Source: Flaccisagitta enflata
Taxonomy: Eukaryota > Chaetognatha > Sagittoidea > Aphragmophora
Length of the DNA stretch: 64,000 bases
Reading direction: 5' to 3'
Assembly: GCA_965153355.1 (NCBI GenBank)
Contig: OZ231127.1
Span: forward strand, 78,678,001-78,742,000
Numbering within the stretch: the stretch's first letter is position 1; each line of letters starts with the position of its first letter. The translations under genes and the position numbers were made by a program. This document shows, in pieces, positions 1 through 11,964 of this stretch. The notes under the pieces are model-generated. The model searched no databases. It saw only the letters and a list, made by a program, of their open reading frames with translations, and was not told the DNA's origin.

Positions 1-250
1 GAGAGAGAGAGAGAGAGAGAGACACAGACAGACAGACAAAGACAGAGATAGAACGACAGACACAGACACTGACAGACACAGAGAGCCTGAGAAAGACAGA
101 GGCAGACTGACAGATAACCCGAGGAAGAAGCATACAGACAGATAGATCAGACAGCCAGACAGACAAGACAGGGAGAGACAATCAAGGACAAACAGAGACA
201 GACAAAGACAGACAGAGACACAGAGAAAACAGAGACAGAAATAGAGAGAG
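1..250. repeat. Degenerate GA/GACA simple repeat
   Basis: Purine-rich tract starting with pure (GA)n and decaying into imperfect GACAGACA units. The window begins inside it, so its left end is unknown. Confidence 0.9.
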
Positions 251-438
251 CGCTTTTTATCAAACAATAGATTGGGTTTCAAAATTTTCTTTGGTTGTCC
301 TTAAAACCTCGAAAAACAAATGATCAAATTTTGAGCCACTTTTTGAAACGCAGTCTTCGCAGGTGTTACGTCGGTTGGCCAGCGAGAAAATGCAGGAAAA
401 CCTGAAGAACCCGTGAGAAGGAAAATCTCTACCATTGA

Positions 439-695
<257 letters not shown>

Positions 696-751
696 ATAAC
701 ACAAAATGACGCACGGACATAAAAACTCGGAGAGAGACAGAGACGCATTGG

Positions 752-1001
752 AACAAGGCCGGATACACGGCTTATAAGAAGTCGCTGGCCGCTGGGTAGG
801 AGCAGTAATGCGGAGGGACAGGGGCAGTATGAGGCAGGCTTGAGGCTGTAATGTGACTGGGCAGGGGCAGATATGCCCATAAATCTCCAATTCTGATGAT
901 TTCCGGTCATCTAAAATTTTGCGTTATGGACCTACCTTTCTACCTTCCTAACCTCCTACCAAGGGACACACCCTCTTATAGAGTCGCTTAGCCAGCGACT
1001 G
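752..1001 (-). mobile_element. Family B element, complete copy
   Basis: In reverse orientation it runs from the hairpin end (AGTCGCT, loop GGCTA, AGCGACT, near 977-998) to the conserved terminus ACAAGGCCGGATACACGG at 754. It keeps the CCTCTTATAGAG box and the GGGCAGGGGC box. The hairpin stem carries a compensated change compared with other copies. Confidence 0.7.
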
Positions 1002-1039
1002 AAAATAATCTGATAGGCAGATTTGAAATCGGAGAGGTT

Positions 1040-1085
1040 AAGGAAAGAAAAAAAAGAAAGAAAAGCGGAAAGAAAGAAAGAAGGA

Positions 1086-1149
<64 letters not shown>

Positions 1150-1300
1150 AAAAAAGAAAGAAAGAGAAGAAAGAAAGAATGAGAAGAAGAAGAAGAAAGA
1201 AAGAAAAGAAAAGAAAAAAAGAGAGAAAGGAGAAAGAAGAAAGAAAGAGAAAAAGAACGAGAGAAAGAAAGAAAGAGAGAAAGAAAGAAAGAAAGAAAGT

Positions 1301-1383
<83 letters not shown>

Positions 1384-1425
1384 TGAGACAGAAAGAAAGG
1401 AAGAAAAAATGAAAGAAAGCAATTC
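1040..1425. repeat. (GAAA)n tetranucleotide array
   Basis: GAAA units interrupted by AGA and AGAGA runs over almost 400 bp. Long lysine/arginine/glutamate or phenylalanine/serine frames are artefacts of the repeat. Confidence 0.95.
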
Positions 1426-1884
1426 TTCCATTGAAAAATAGGGGAAAAAATTTCAAAATTTAATGAAAAAGAATAATCATTCATAATGAGATTTTAGTCT
1501 GAATTGTAGATTTTTATCAGTAGGCGTTTTTGTGAAAAACAAATAGGAAAAAAAATATCAATCTGATGATGTAAGTGGTTTATCAATGGGAATTAAAGCT
1601 TAATCTTTTTTCATGATTTTTATGATTAGATTTTTTATTTCTATTTTTTGCACTGATCCGGAAACCGTGGTTATTTTGGAGAGAAAACGAGTTTTTTTTT
1701 CCAAATCGAGATCGTAAAAATATTGAAGAAAAAAACCCGTCCACTCGCCTGAAAGTCATTGACTTTACACTTTTTTTTAAGCACACACTTTTTTTGGCTG
1801 AGGCTGAGCGTGCTTAGCAAAATCTCATTTTCAAGGCTGAAATGTGCTTAAATGTGTGCTTATTATTTATCGGTAAATAATTAT

Positions 1885-2035
1885 CCTATTCAGTATAGAA
1901 CAAAGTACACAATAGGGTATAGAAAACAGTATTGTATAGTATTGTATAGTATAGAATTGAGTATAGTATAGAAAAAAGTATAGTATGAAATACAGTAATG
2001 TTATTTAGTATCATGATATATCATGATATATTATC
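1885..2035. repeat. Degenerate TAGTATAGTA tandem repeat
   Basis: Imperfect 5-10-bp AT-rich units (TAGTATAG, TATTGTATAG), similar in style to the TATTG units inside the hAT-like element at 25697-26719. The flanks 1430-1885 and 2035-2418 are AT-rich without recognisable genes. The second flank probably includes the 3' tail of the LINE fragment next to it. Confidence 0.6.
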
Positions 2036-2418
2036 CTTTGTTGGTGGTCCTTGTTACAGCAATAAATTTTTATCACCAATAGTATCTCAGCAATAATATC
2101 CTTAAATATTGTTATAAATTCAATTATTTCTATTAGTATCCTAAATGTACTCACAGATTCAACTTCAACTTCAACTTCAATTAAACCGGTTAAGGAAAGC
2201 CAATGGCTTGTAGCTCCGGTGCATAAGGTCAGACATCTCCATTCATGCTATCCATTTCTACAGATATCACTTATCCATTTCAATAAAGAACATCAATTGG
2301 TATAAGATACCAAAAAACTGATTAAAACATTCCACCTTACCATTGCATAAATTGGTATTTTTACCAAAGATTAACCGTCCTGTATCCCGTAACAGTGTGG
2401 TTATTGTAAAAACTCGTA

Positions 2419-3255
2419 TCAATCTGTCTTCATAAGTCGGTCGTCCAATCTGTTCTTGAATGACTCAAGGGAAGGCGCCATCTTTATCTCTCCTTTGAGA
2501 AGATTCCATTTTTGAATCACCCTGTATGAAAAGAAACCGTGTCTCTGTTTTCTGCCATTAACTGCCATCTCTTTCACTAGTCGGGGTCCACCTCTTGCTT
2601 CTCGGACCTCCCAAAATTGATTTGGATTGATTCTTGTCAATCCTTTGAGCATCTTGAACACTTCAATCATATCTCCCCGATCTCGCCTTTGTTCAAGCGT
2701 CATTAGCTCAAGTTTCTTCCTCCTTTCGTCTGAATTCAGTTTTTTCAGTCCATAAACCATGGCTGTTGCTTTTGACTGAACGGCTTCTAGCAGCTTGGAG
2801 TCCGCCGACGATCCAGGTGGGCAGGCGGCCATTCCATAATCCAAGTGTGGGCGGATCCTTTGATTGTATAGGACACAGAAAGCCCTCTTGTCAATGTACG
2901 TAAAGTTTCTCCGAATCCGTGCAATTTCCGCTAGAGCTTTGCATCTTGCCTTGTTCACATGGGTCGAGGTGGACAGATCATCTTTGACCCAGAAGCCAAT
3001 ATCCTTTTCAACTTTGACCGTTTCAATCAATGATCCATTCATTGTGTATGGCAAATGAGGGTTCTCTTTTCCAATGTGCATCACTTTTGACTTTTTGGGA
3101 TTTATCTCCATTTTCCAATTTTTGGCCCATTGCGCAATGCAGTCAATTCGCTTTTGCAGACATGATTGATCCTCCTCATTGCATCTCTCTTCTTTTCTTA
3201 TTTCTTGGTAGCACTTTGTATCATTGGCAAGTAACATAACCAAGGACATGACCAA
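2419..3255 (-). pseudogene. 5'-truncated LINE reverse transcriptase (Jockey/CR1/L2-like)
   Basis: A 278-residue open frame matching the C-terminal part of a non-LTR retrotransposon reverse transcriptase, the enzyme that copies element RNA at the target site. The catalytic FADD-type box appears as LLANDTKCY at residues 8-16, with the first active-site aspartate changed to asparagine. After it come INPKKSKVMHIGK, the family's 'LGV-x-D-x-L' box as DIGFWVKDDL, RIRPHLDYGMAACPPG, and the terminal HGFFSYRVIQKWN block typical of Jockey/CR1/L2 elements. The palm and finger domains and the endonuclease are absent: frame similarity ends near 3255, so this is a 5' truncation, as usual for dead LINE copies. 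The stop at 2419 looks like the natural end of ORF2. The changed catalytic residue makes activity impossible as it stands. Clade assignment is by motif style only. Confidence 0.88.
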
Positions 3256-3659
3256 AGATTGATATCATAGATAATTTCAATTTCTATCAATGTTTTTATT
3301 GGAAATTCTTACCATAAAAGTCTAAAAATTGGCATATTTTTGGAAATTCACTATGAATTTTTTTCGAATTGGAAATCTCAGCCTGGAGCGTGCTTAGCAC
3401 TGTGCTTAAATTTTCCCAATATCTGAGGCTGGACGTGCTTATAAACGAGGTGCTTATAAAAAAAAATAAGTGTACTCACTAGTGAGTCCCCGCATTGAGT
3501 AGGAGAAGGGAGAGAAGCAGGGGAGGGATTAGGAATAGTCTTACAGACATTCATTACAATGAACGGACTGACAAACCAACCTGCCTGCATCTGCTTTATG
3601 TAGCATCGAAAAACATCCCTTATCTTCTCACAAAACGGTATAGACATATGGGCAATTCA

Positions 3660-3760
3660 ACGAACAAACAAAACAAAACAAAACAAAACAAACAAGCCAA
3701 CAACAGACCATCATTTTACCAAACAAGCAAACAGGCAAACAAGCAAACAATACTCTAAAC
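3660..3760. repeat. (AAACA)n and AAACAAGC low-complexity tract
   Basis: AACAAAACAAAACAAAAC units grading into AAACAAGCAAACAGGC units. No gene is seen between 3256 and 4090. Confidence 0.7.
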
Positions 3761-4094
3761 GAGCAAACAACTTGAACTAAAGTGATTATTATTCCACGCG
3801 ACAAAAAGAAAGCTTTAAAGGTGATTAACCACAAAGTCGTGAAATCACAACCAAGCATTAAAAGTTACTTTTATTGGCTACCAACATTTACAAAGGCTGT
3901 GTGTGACTCAACTTCGCCCAATCTTTAAGGGATATTTTTATTCAGTTCCATTCTTCAAGGTTCTTTTTTTTTTTACTCCCAGAAAAAAAAATAAGAATTA
4001 AATTCACTCCAACACTCTTGAATTAATTCATAACTTTTTTCTAATTTCAAATCGTGACTCCTCCTGGTTTTTGAGAAGGTAAATAGTGTGACTC

Positions 4095-4221
<127 letters not shown>

Positions 4222-4562
4222 CGGTACGCAATAGAATCAGAAAATAAGAAAAACCGCAAAAAAGATACGTAAAAAATGGAAATTTAGAGGAGAAAAAAAA
4301 AAACAAGATCGCGCGATCAATCTTGAGGCTGATCTCCTCACAATGTGATGACTTTGCCTGAATCCGTTAAGAAAAGGTTGTAATCAGGCCTAATTTTAGT
4401 GGATTTTTTTTACATAGCCAGCGGGCTGTCAGCCAGGCCTGCTCCTCTCATTCTGATTTGCCAAATTTTCAGATCTTATCAGCCTATATTTCCACTGGAA
4501 AGCCTGTAAGCTGGGACTGATGAAAATTATGCCTAATACTGAAGCTGCCTCACTGGGACATT

Positions 4563-4635
4563 GCAACAAGTAACGCGGGGTCACAAAATTGTTGCGGACA
4601 GGTGGGCAGGGGCCTCCAACCCCCATCTACAAAAG
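4563..4635 (-). mobile_element. Family B2 fragment
   Basis: Reads CAACAAGTAACGCGGGGTCA, then a TTGCGGACAGGTGGGCAGGGG box, and is followed by the CCTCCAACCCCC box shared with the copies at 28711, 33028 and 42845. Only the 3' third is recognisable. The rest of 4220-5250 shows no gene. Confidence 0.6.
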
Positions 4636-4959
4636 TGGAAAGGGGAGGTAGTGGATGCGGCATGAAAACTGACCGCTAGCATATTCCACATTCTTTCCAT
4701 GTTTTGCCATTCTAAATGAAATACAAGTAATCTGCTCCAAGTTATTCTAAACCTTCGTGGATTTCTCTGGATATTGCTCAGACCTTTCTTTCTCAACTCA
4801 AGTCTAGAGAAGAAAAGATATGAAAATGAGTCACCGCTATTGAGGCTCCGCGACTATTTCCATGTTTAACAGATTTGCGTAATAGTTATTCCTATCTCTC
4901 GTTTTTACTTGCGTTCCATTAGTCTGTCTGTCCGGCTCTCTGTCTCTCTGTCTGGCTCT

Positions 4960-4960
4960 A

Positions 4961-5055
<95 letters not shown>
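4960..5055. repeat. (CT)n microsatellite
   Basis: Nearly perfect CT repeat of about 95 bp, entered through TCTGTCTG units. Confidence 0.97.
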
Positions 5056-5058
<3 letters not shown>

Positions 5059-5252
5059 CTCTGCTTCCCCATTCCATAGATATGCTTGTTTGCTTTCTTT
5101 CCCTCTTTTGGATAGTGATATGTGTAATGATCATTTTTTGTCGTAAATGTCATTTGAAGAAGCGGCAGTCAGCGGCTTTCCCAGGAGCGGGATTAAGGTG
5201 AAAATGACTCATTTCCCTTTTCAATGACTTTTTCAACTATTTCTTCTTTCTT

Positions 5253-5493
5253 TTTAGTTGCGGACACGCAACTCTGTAAGAGGCTTTGTCGGTTGATCCG
5301 TCCGTCAGTCCGTCCGTCCGTCGATCCGTCCGTCGGTCCATTGGTCCGTGAACACGAGTCGAAAAGTGCGAAAACGAGCGTTTTAGATGCACTTTGTGTA
5401 TGTGAATGCGGGACTTGGCGTGTGGATGGGGGTTTGATACCCCTGCCCACCGCACCCGTCCGCAACGATATTGTGACCCCGCGTCACTTGTTT
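5253..5493 (+). mobile_element. Family B2 element, complete copy
   Basis: Begins with the hairpin AGTTGCG-GACA-CGCAACT. AGAGGCTTTG, a CCGT tandem stretch, a GTCGAAAAGTGCGAAAACG box, a GGATGGGGGTTTGATACCCC box and the GTCCGCAACGATATTGTGAC end follow, finishing at CACTTGTTTT. It is the reference copy for the longer B2 subfamily. Confidence 0.75.
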
Positions 5494-5833
5494 TCTTGCT
5501 CTTTTCTTTCTTTTTTTTTTCAATCTCGTCTTTTCTTTCTTCATTTCTTTCTCCTTTTCTTTCTTTATTTTTTCTTTTTTGGAATTGAAAAAGTAAGCTG
5601 GAGGTTCAGAATCTACCTGATCCCGTTTTATGTAATGTTCCCCTACCGTTTCAAAATTGCGTATCACACGACAAAATGAGCCACTTTTCGATCGATCCGT
5701 CGCATTGGTCCATTGCTGCTCCTACCGAAGTTTCTTACAGGCCTACATGACCAATGACTTAAACTGCCGCTGCCTTCCCGCATGTGACTAGGGTTGCGGT
5801 ATAGACGATCTTGTGTCCTTATTCTTCATTTAC

Positions 5834-6535
5834 ATCTCCCCACCTCTCCATCTCCCCATCTCCCCATCTTCCCATCTTCCCATCTTCCCACCTCCAATCT
5901 CCCATCTCCCATCTCCCTATCTCCCTATCTCCCTATCTCCCTATCTCCCATCTCCCATCTCCCCATCTCCCATCTCCCATCTCCCATCTCCCTCTCCTAT
6001 CTCCCATCTCCCATCTCCCATCTCTCATCTCCCATCTCCCATCTCCCCTCTCTCATCTCCCCATCTCCCCATCTGCCCATCTCCCACCTCCCCATCTCCC
6101 CATCTCCCCATCTCCCCATCTCCCCATCTCCCATCTCCCCATCTCCCCATCTTCCATCTCCCCATCTCCCCATCTGCCCATCTCCCACCTCCCCATCTCC
6201 CCATCTCCCCATCTCCCATCTCCCATCTCCCCATCTCCCATCTCCCATCTCCCCATCTCCCCATCTTCCCATCTCCCCATCTTCCCATCTCCCCATCTCC
6301 CCATCTCCCCATCTCCCCATCTTCCATCTCCCCATCTCCCCATCTCCCATCTCCCATCTCCCCATCTCCCCATCTTCCCATCTCCCCATCTTCCCATCTC
6401 CCCATCTTCCCATCTCCCCATCTCCCCATCTCCCCATCTCCCCATCTCCCCATCTCCCCATCTCCCATCTCCCCATCTTCCCATCTTCCCATCTCCCATC
6501 TCCCTATCTCCCCATCTCCCCATCTCTCCCTCTAT
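5834..6535. repeat. ATCTCCCC minisatellite array
   Basis: About 700 bp of 7-8-bp units (ATCTCCC, ATCTCCCC, ATCTTCCC). All three plus-strand frames and all three minus-strand frames stay open across it because the unit contains no stop. I treat these frames as artefacts. Confidence 0.95.
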
Positions 6536-7592
6536 CTTCATTTGTATGTCCCCATTTTTCTTCCTCTTTCAAGCGTTTGAATCAAATCCCACGCAGACAC
6601 CGGGTTTCAATATTTATCAGCAGATAGAAAAGTGGGGCATTCATAGACCCCATATCAACGATCTATGTGGTCTCCATGATCAGGCAATACAAGAGGGGCC
6701 CCCAAGTGTTGATGAATATTTAAGTGACTCACAAAAAAACCTCCGGATATCAATGCTGATACCTACACCTACTCATAGACAGGCCTTCTTTTTAGAGCGA
6801 GCCCGCGAACCCGTAGCTCTATATTTTACTGTCGGGCTCTTACTTTTTGCTGGTTCTGAGCCCAACGGGCTCTTTCTGATTTGGTGAGACATGTTAGACT
6901 CAAGTGGATTTGATCATTTTTGCAAAATTTATAAAAAAAAAAAAAAAAAAAGGCACACTTTCTGTTTGCGAGTTTCTGAAAAGTAAAAAGTTAGAAAGCA
7001 AATGCATTTCCTTCACTGTCTCTATCATGAAATGTAAACAGCTGATAGCTAAACATCTTTTAAGTCGCGTGCTACGCTTCTCCACTAAGTCGATTAGTCC
7101 ATTCATTGGTTAGTCAGTCAGTTGATAACGATAACTCTTGGCTATTTTGGCTTTTTCGGGACGGGTCAAAGATAATGATATTCTCTCTAAAACCCTGCCT
7201 ACACACTAAGTAATCAGAGTCTGACATTTAGTTTGAAAGAAGGTGAATTTGAAACATTTTTTTTCGGGATTTTTTTGTTATGCACCTAAACTAGGTACAA
7301 TTTGAGGAAGAAATGCGTCCTTACTTGAGAAAAAAATCGTTTATTTTCGTAGTATTATGATAAATAAAGTGATAAACCACAGTTTTGAGGAGAGTTTTCG
7401 CGATTAAGAAAATCCTCTTTTAAAGAAAAACTAGAAAGAGTTTCAAGGGTTTGAAGATATCAAACGAAAGAGGAAGAAAGGGAGAATAAACTTGAAAAAA
7501 AGAATCGCAAAAAAATTAGTTGTTACTACCAATTTAAAGCAACGGAAGTTACGGTTTGTTCAGTTTTTTTAAACATTTGGATACTTTGGGGT

Positions 7593-7691
7593 GAGCAACA
7601 AGCCCGCGAAAATTCTGACTGGTATAAGGATAGAGAACTTTTTATTCTCTATCCAACAGCACTAGTCCCCATTTTCGCGGATTTGTTGCTT
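7593..7691. repeat. Nested palindrome (hairpin-forming)
   Basis: The outer arms GAGCAACAAGCCCGCGAAAA (7593) and TTTTCGCGGATTTGTTGCTT (7672-7691) are near-perfect inverted repeats. The centre holds a perfect inner stem, GGATAGAGAA (7628) and TTCTCTATCC (7645-7654), with a 7-bp loop. There is no gene in the surrounding 6540-8160. Confidence 0.8.
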
Positions 7692-8163
7692 GGGTGTAGT
7701 TAAGTCTTGAAGACAAACTGTCATGGTCAAATTTAGTACTAGATTGTCCTTTTGTTCATGCTTTAACCATGCTCCATAGAGCTCTAACAGATGAGGAAAA
7801 GGCAGGGAAGCCGTGATTGGCTCATGATTTGAAGGTGATATGCTCTCATTGGCCATTCTGCTATTAACCTCCATTGCTCTCAATTTGAAATGGAAACAAA
7901 GGGACAATGATGAAGCTGAGAAAAATGTTATATTCTTACACAATTTTTACAATGTTATACACTTCTTTCAAACTCGAAACCTTGCTTAAAGTGATAAACC
8001 ACCAAAACAGTTTTCTTGAAAAAAAAAATTGTGTCAATACATGCCCTAGTTCAGATTTTAGCAAATGTCATACAGAAAGATAGAAATATTTACTCAGTGC
8101 TACAGAGATAAGAATAAGCACATGCTATGATATAGGCTCACATGATAAGGGAATTGACTTTTT

Positions 8164-8847
8164 TGGGCAGCGGCCCCGAAGGGGACGAAGTCCTGTAGAA
8201 CACAGGGGGACTTTCGTTTGTCCGTCCGTCCATTTGTTTGTCCGTTGGTTAGTCCCCCCCTTCATCAGACCCCTCAGGCCTCAAATCTGGCCTCTCAGGC
8301 CTCAAATCCAGCCTCTCAGTTCTCAAATCCAGCCTCTCAGGCCTCAAATCTGGCCTCTCAGGCCTCAAATCTAGCCTCTCAGACCTCAAATCTGGCCTCT
8401 CAGGCCCCAAATCTGGCCTCTCAGGCCTCAAATCCAAATTCTCAGGCCTCAAACCTGGCCTCTCATGCCTCGAATTAGGCCTGTCAGGCCTCAAATCAGC
8501 CGTCTTAACCTCAATTTATTGCTCCCAGGCTTCAAATCAGTCCTCTGGCGTTCCAAGCCTTAATCCAGCTGTCTCAAGCCTCAAGTCAGCCCTCTCAAGC
8601 TTCCAATCGGCATTCTCAGGCCTTATATCAGCCTTCTTAGACTTCAGTTTAGGCTCTTGAATGCCTTCAGTCAGCCCTCTATAGCATCTCATCCACTTCT
8701 TCAGGTAGGACGAACGAAAGTCCCCCTGTGTTCTACAGGACTTCGTCCCCTTCGGAGCCGCTGCCCTGCTTTCCCTCACTCCAATTCACAATCACTCAAA
8801 GCAGGGCAACGGGTATCGCTGACCACATATTGCCCTTGGGCGACCTG
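8164..8847 (-). mobile_element. Family A foldback element, complete copy
   Basis: The left arm (8164-8225: GGGCAGCGGCCCCGAAGGGG, then ACGAAGTCCTGTAGAACACA and GGGGGACTTTCGTTTGTCC) is repeated inverted at 8703-8768. Between the arms lie about 30 short units of the type CAGGCCTCAAATC (8270-8650). The right side adds the second terminal module: AGCAGGGCAACGGGTATCGC, then TGACCACATATTGCCCTTGG, ending at GCGACCTG. No transposase is encoded. Confidence 0.85.
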
Positions 8848-9574
8848 AATTATTTTCTTTTTTATCGGGCTTTATAAAAATGGGCAAAGAGAGCCCAACT
8901 AGCTCTGTCCCAAAAATCACAAAAAAAGGACTGCCCAATGACCAGCAAACTGGCGTGTTTCCGACACGAGAGCACCTGCGTCTTACATCACTCGACCAGC
9001 GATAAAAAAACTATGCACTTGGCATTTCATTAACAAAGTATAAGTCAAATATACATGTACATTGAAATATATTTTTGAACCTTTCATGATGAGTAGAAAT
9101 TTAAATTCAAAGTCTCAATAGATCGTGTCTTTTTACAAACATCACTCGAGTCAAACTTCTAAAAATAGAAACGAAAATTTTCTTTGACTTCATTCTCTTC
9201 TTTTTTTTTTCAACATCTGCCAAATGATTGATCATTGATTAAGATAAAAGAAAGAATAAAAGAAGAAGAGTAACATGTCATCATTTTCATTGTTCCATTG
9301 ACTTCCATTTTGATTTTTTAAGATAAGAAAAGAGAAGAAGAGTTAAAGATATCAGACCATGACATCAGAATTAAGGAAGTCAATGGAAGCCTGATGCTTT
9401 GAAAAGGATGATCCGATTTACTCTTTCTCTTCCACGCGCGTTACAACAAAAAAAACTAAAGATAACAGGAAAAGGAAAAAGTAACACACGCGATACCAAA
9501 AAAAAAAAAGAAGAAAAAAGAAGAAAAAAGAAAGGAATGATTCTTCCTTCCTTCTCAAATTATGAATCAACAAA

Positions 9575-9579
<5 letters not shown>

Positions 9580-9669
<90 letters not shown>
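9580..9669. repeat. (CT)n microsatellite
   Basis: Perfect CT repeat. The preceding 8850-9575 is AT-rich and without a recognisable gene. Confidence 0.97.
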
Positions 9670-9672
<3 letters not shown>

Positions 9673-9782
9673 CTCGATGCCATAATCGGAAGTTTCTTTT
9701 TCTATTGTCAATACCGGCAAAAATTCATTGCCTGAGGGTTAATGATGAGTCCCAGAATGCGAGGGTCTGAGACAAGCGTAGC

Positions 9783-9788
<6 letters not shown>

Positions 9789-9839
<51 letters not shown>

Positions 9840-9894
9840 AAACAACAAAAACGCCATCTATTGTTTTCTGGTTGCATCCGACAGATATAAGAAG

Positions 9895-9954
<60 letters not shown>

Positions 9955-10013
9955 TATAGACAGACAGACATAGACACGGACAAAGAAAGAAACACAAAGA
10001 AAGGAAGGAAAAG

Positions 10014-10088
<75 letters not shown>

Positions 10089-10180
10089 ATGAAAAAAAAG
10101 AATGAACAAACAAACAAACAATGAAAAAAAAAGAATGAACAAACAAACAAACAAACAAACAAACAAACATGTACACACAG
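9789..10180. repeat. Cluster of (GA)n, (GACA)n, (GAAA)n and (AAAC)n arrays
   Basis: Four different simple arrays in series: GA 9789-9836, GA/GACA 9899-9970, GAAA 10014-10090 and AAAC 10110-10170. They are separated by short unique spacers. Confidence 0.95.
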
Positions 10181-10574
10181 ACAGACAGACTGACAGCCAG
10201 ACAGACTAATAGAAAGTCATGCAGACGCACAAACATATATTAGAGTAGACACATTGACTGAGAGAAAGACATATATAAACAGTTGAAAACCGATGAAAAC
10301 ACAAAGAGCTAGAAAGCCAAGGAGACAGAAAGAAAAAAAAACAAAGAACAACACCAGCAAACAGAAGAGCAGACTGAAATAGAAGAAAAACTCGTTAACA
10401 GAAATAGAAAGAGCAGAAGAGCAGATAGAGAGGTAGAGCAGATATGAAGAAGAGCAGAAACGGCAGAAGACCAGAAGACCAGAAGAGCAGAAAGAGGGGA
10501 AGAAAGTGAAGGATGCAAAGTCAAAAAGAAAACTTACTCATTTTGGTCTCCAACAGTGCTAATCTTTGCGCCAG

Positions 10575-10613
10575 ATGGAAGAGAGAGAGAGGGAGAGAGA
10601 GAGAGAGAGAGAC

Positions 10614-10644
<31 letters not shown>

Positions 10645-10920
10645 GACAGAGAATAACTGACAGACAGATTAGGCGAATGATGTTGAACAGACAAACAGTT
10701 AAGGAGTTCAAAGAAATTAAGAGAGAAAAATTAATGAAAGATAGGAAGAAAGATAGAAAAAAAGAAAATGAAAAAGAAAGAGATAAAGAAAGAATGAAAG
10801 AACGAGTGAAGAAGAAGAAAGAAGAAAGAAGAAGAGGAAAGAAAGAAAAGAAAAGAAAAAAAAGAAAGAAAGAAAAGAATGAAAGAAAAGAAAGAAAGAA
10901 GGAAAAAGAAAGAAAGAAAA

Positions 10921-10957
<37 letters not shown>

Positions 10958-11106
10958 AGAAGAGAAGAAAGAAAGAAAGAAGAAGAAGAAGAAAGAAAGA
11001 AAAGAAGAGAAAGAGAAGAAAGAAGAAAGAAGAAAAGAAAAGAGAATGAGAAGAAAAGAAGAAAGAAACAGAAGAAGAAGAAAGAAAAGAAAGAAGAGGA
11101 AAAAAA

Positions 11107-11176
<70 letters not shown>

Positions 11177-11190
11177 AGAAAGTAAGAAAG
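10575..11190. repeat. (GA)n followed by long (GAAA)n/(GAAGAA)n array
   Basis: GA and GACA units at 10578-10650, then about 450 bp of GAAA with GAA interruptions from 10735. Large charged frames on either strand are repeat translations. Confidence 0.95.
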
Positions 11191-11436
11191 CAAAAGGATA
11201 AAGAGAAAAACCGACAGAAAGAAAAAAAGGAAAAAACAAAATAAACAAAGAAAAGGCTTTACAGCCGGTCGTATATTCGGGGTTACGTCTTATAGGGGGT
11301 CTTTTTAGGGGGTCGTTTGTTAATAAGAGCGCAGAATCGACAGAAGGTGCAATTTCACTTTTTCTTCAAGAGGTTTCTCTCTCTTGATTTTGCGCGTTTC
11401 TGACCTTGACGACCCTTTGTCGCCCTCAAGCGCGCG

Positions 11437-11500
11437 CGTGAGTTCGAATCCTGCTTATGGCACCACTTTTACGCGTGGGTTCGAATCCCACTCGTGACAG
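11437..11500 (+). other. Two tRNA T-arm-like (B-box) motifs in tandem
   Basis: GAGTTCGAATCCTG (11440-11453) and GGGTTCGAATCCCA (11477-11490) each match the pol III B box / T-arm consensus and lie 37 bp apart. The second is preceded by ACGCGT and followed by CTCGTGACA, as in a tRNA 3' half. I could not find a D-arm, anticodon stem or acceptor partner upstream, so this is not a complete tRNA. It may be a relic of a tRNA or a tRNA-derived SINE. Confidence 0.35.
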
Positions 11501-11692
11501 CGCTATTTAGACGCTCGTGCCCCTCTACATTCAAAAAATTCTTGATCCAAGTCTTGCCTTTTTTTTCTACTGATATGTTGAGAAACTTGGTCATGAGTTT
11601 TTTGCGAAGCAATTTTAAATTTCCGGTAACTTGCTTCGCGACTCTAAAGGCCACGTTCCAATCCGTCCGAAAAGAAATCAAGAAAAGAAAAA

Positions 11693-11820
11693 AAAACAAG
11701 GCCGCATACACGGCCAATACCAGTCGCGGACGGGTGGGCAGGGGCGGAAATGCGCGTTTTTGCACTTTCGAACTCGATCATTACCAACGGACGGACAAAG
11801 GACCAACGGACGGACGGAAG
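11693..11820 (-). mobile_element. Family B element, truncated by (GAAA)n
   Basis: Starts at ACAAGGCCGCATACACGG and continues through CCAGTCGCGGACGGGTGGGC and the GAAATGCGCG box to the CGGACGGA tandem units. It then passes straight into (GAAA)n at 11827. The hairpin end is missing. Confidence 0.8.
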
Positions 11821-11826
11821 AACAAA

Positions 11827-11830
11827 AGAG

Positions 11831-11917
<87 letters not shown>

Positions 11918-11918
11918 A
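11827..11918. repeat. (GAAA)n microsatellite
   Basis: Near-perfect GAAA units adjoining the truncated family B copy. Confidence 0.97.
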
Positions 11919-11964
11919 TATTCAGAGGTTCTGTTAGTGGTATCAGACTCCCTAATGTAGACTG

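Noticed and set aside
5833-6530. CRISPR array
   Set aside because: Repeats are contiguous with no unique spacers of constant length, the context is eukaryotic and no cas genes are present. The same applies to the family A interiors and the 131-bp satellite.
5794-6887. Frames up to 358 codons across the ATCTCCCC array
   Set aside because: The unit has no stop in any frame, so openness carries no information. The frame extends only briefly into unique DNA.
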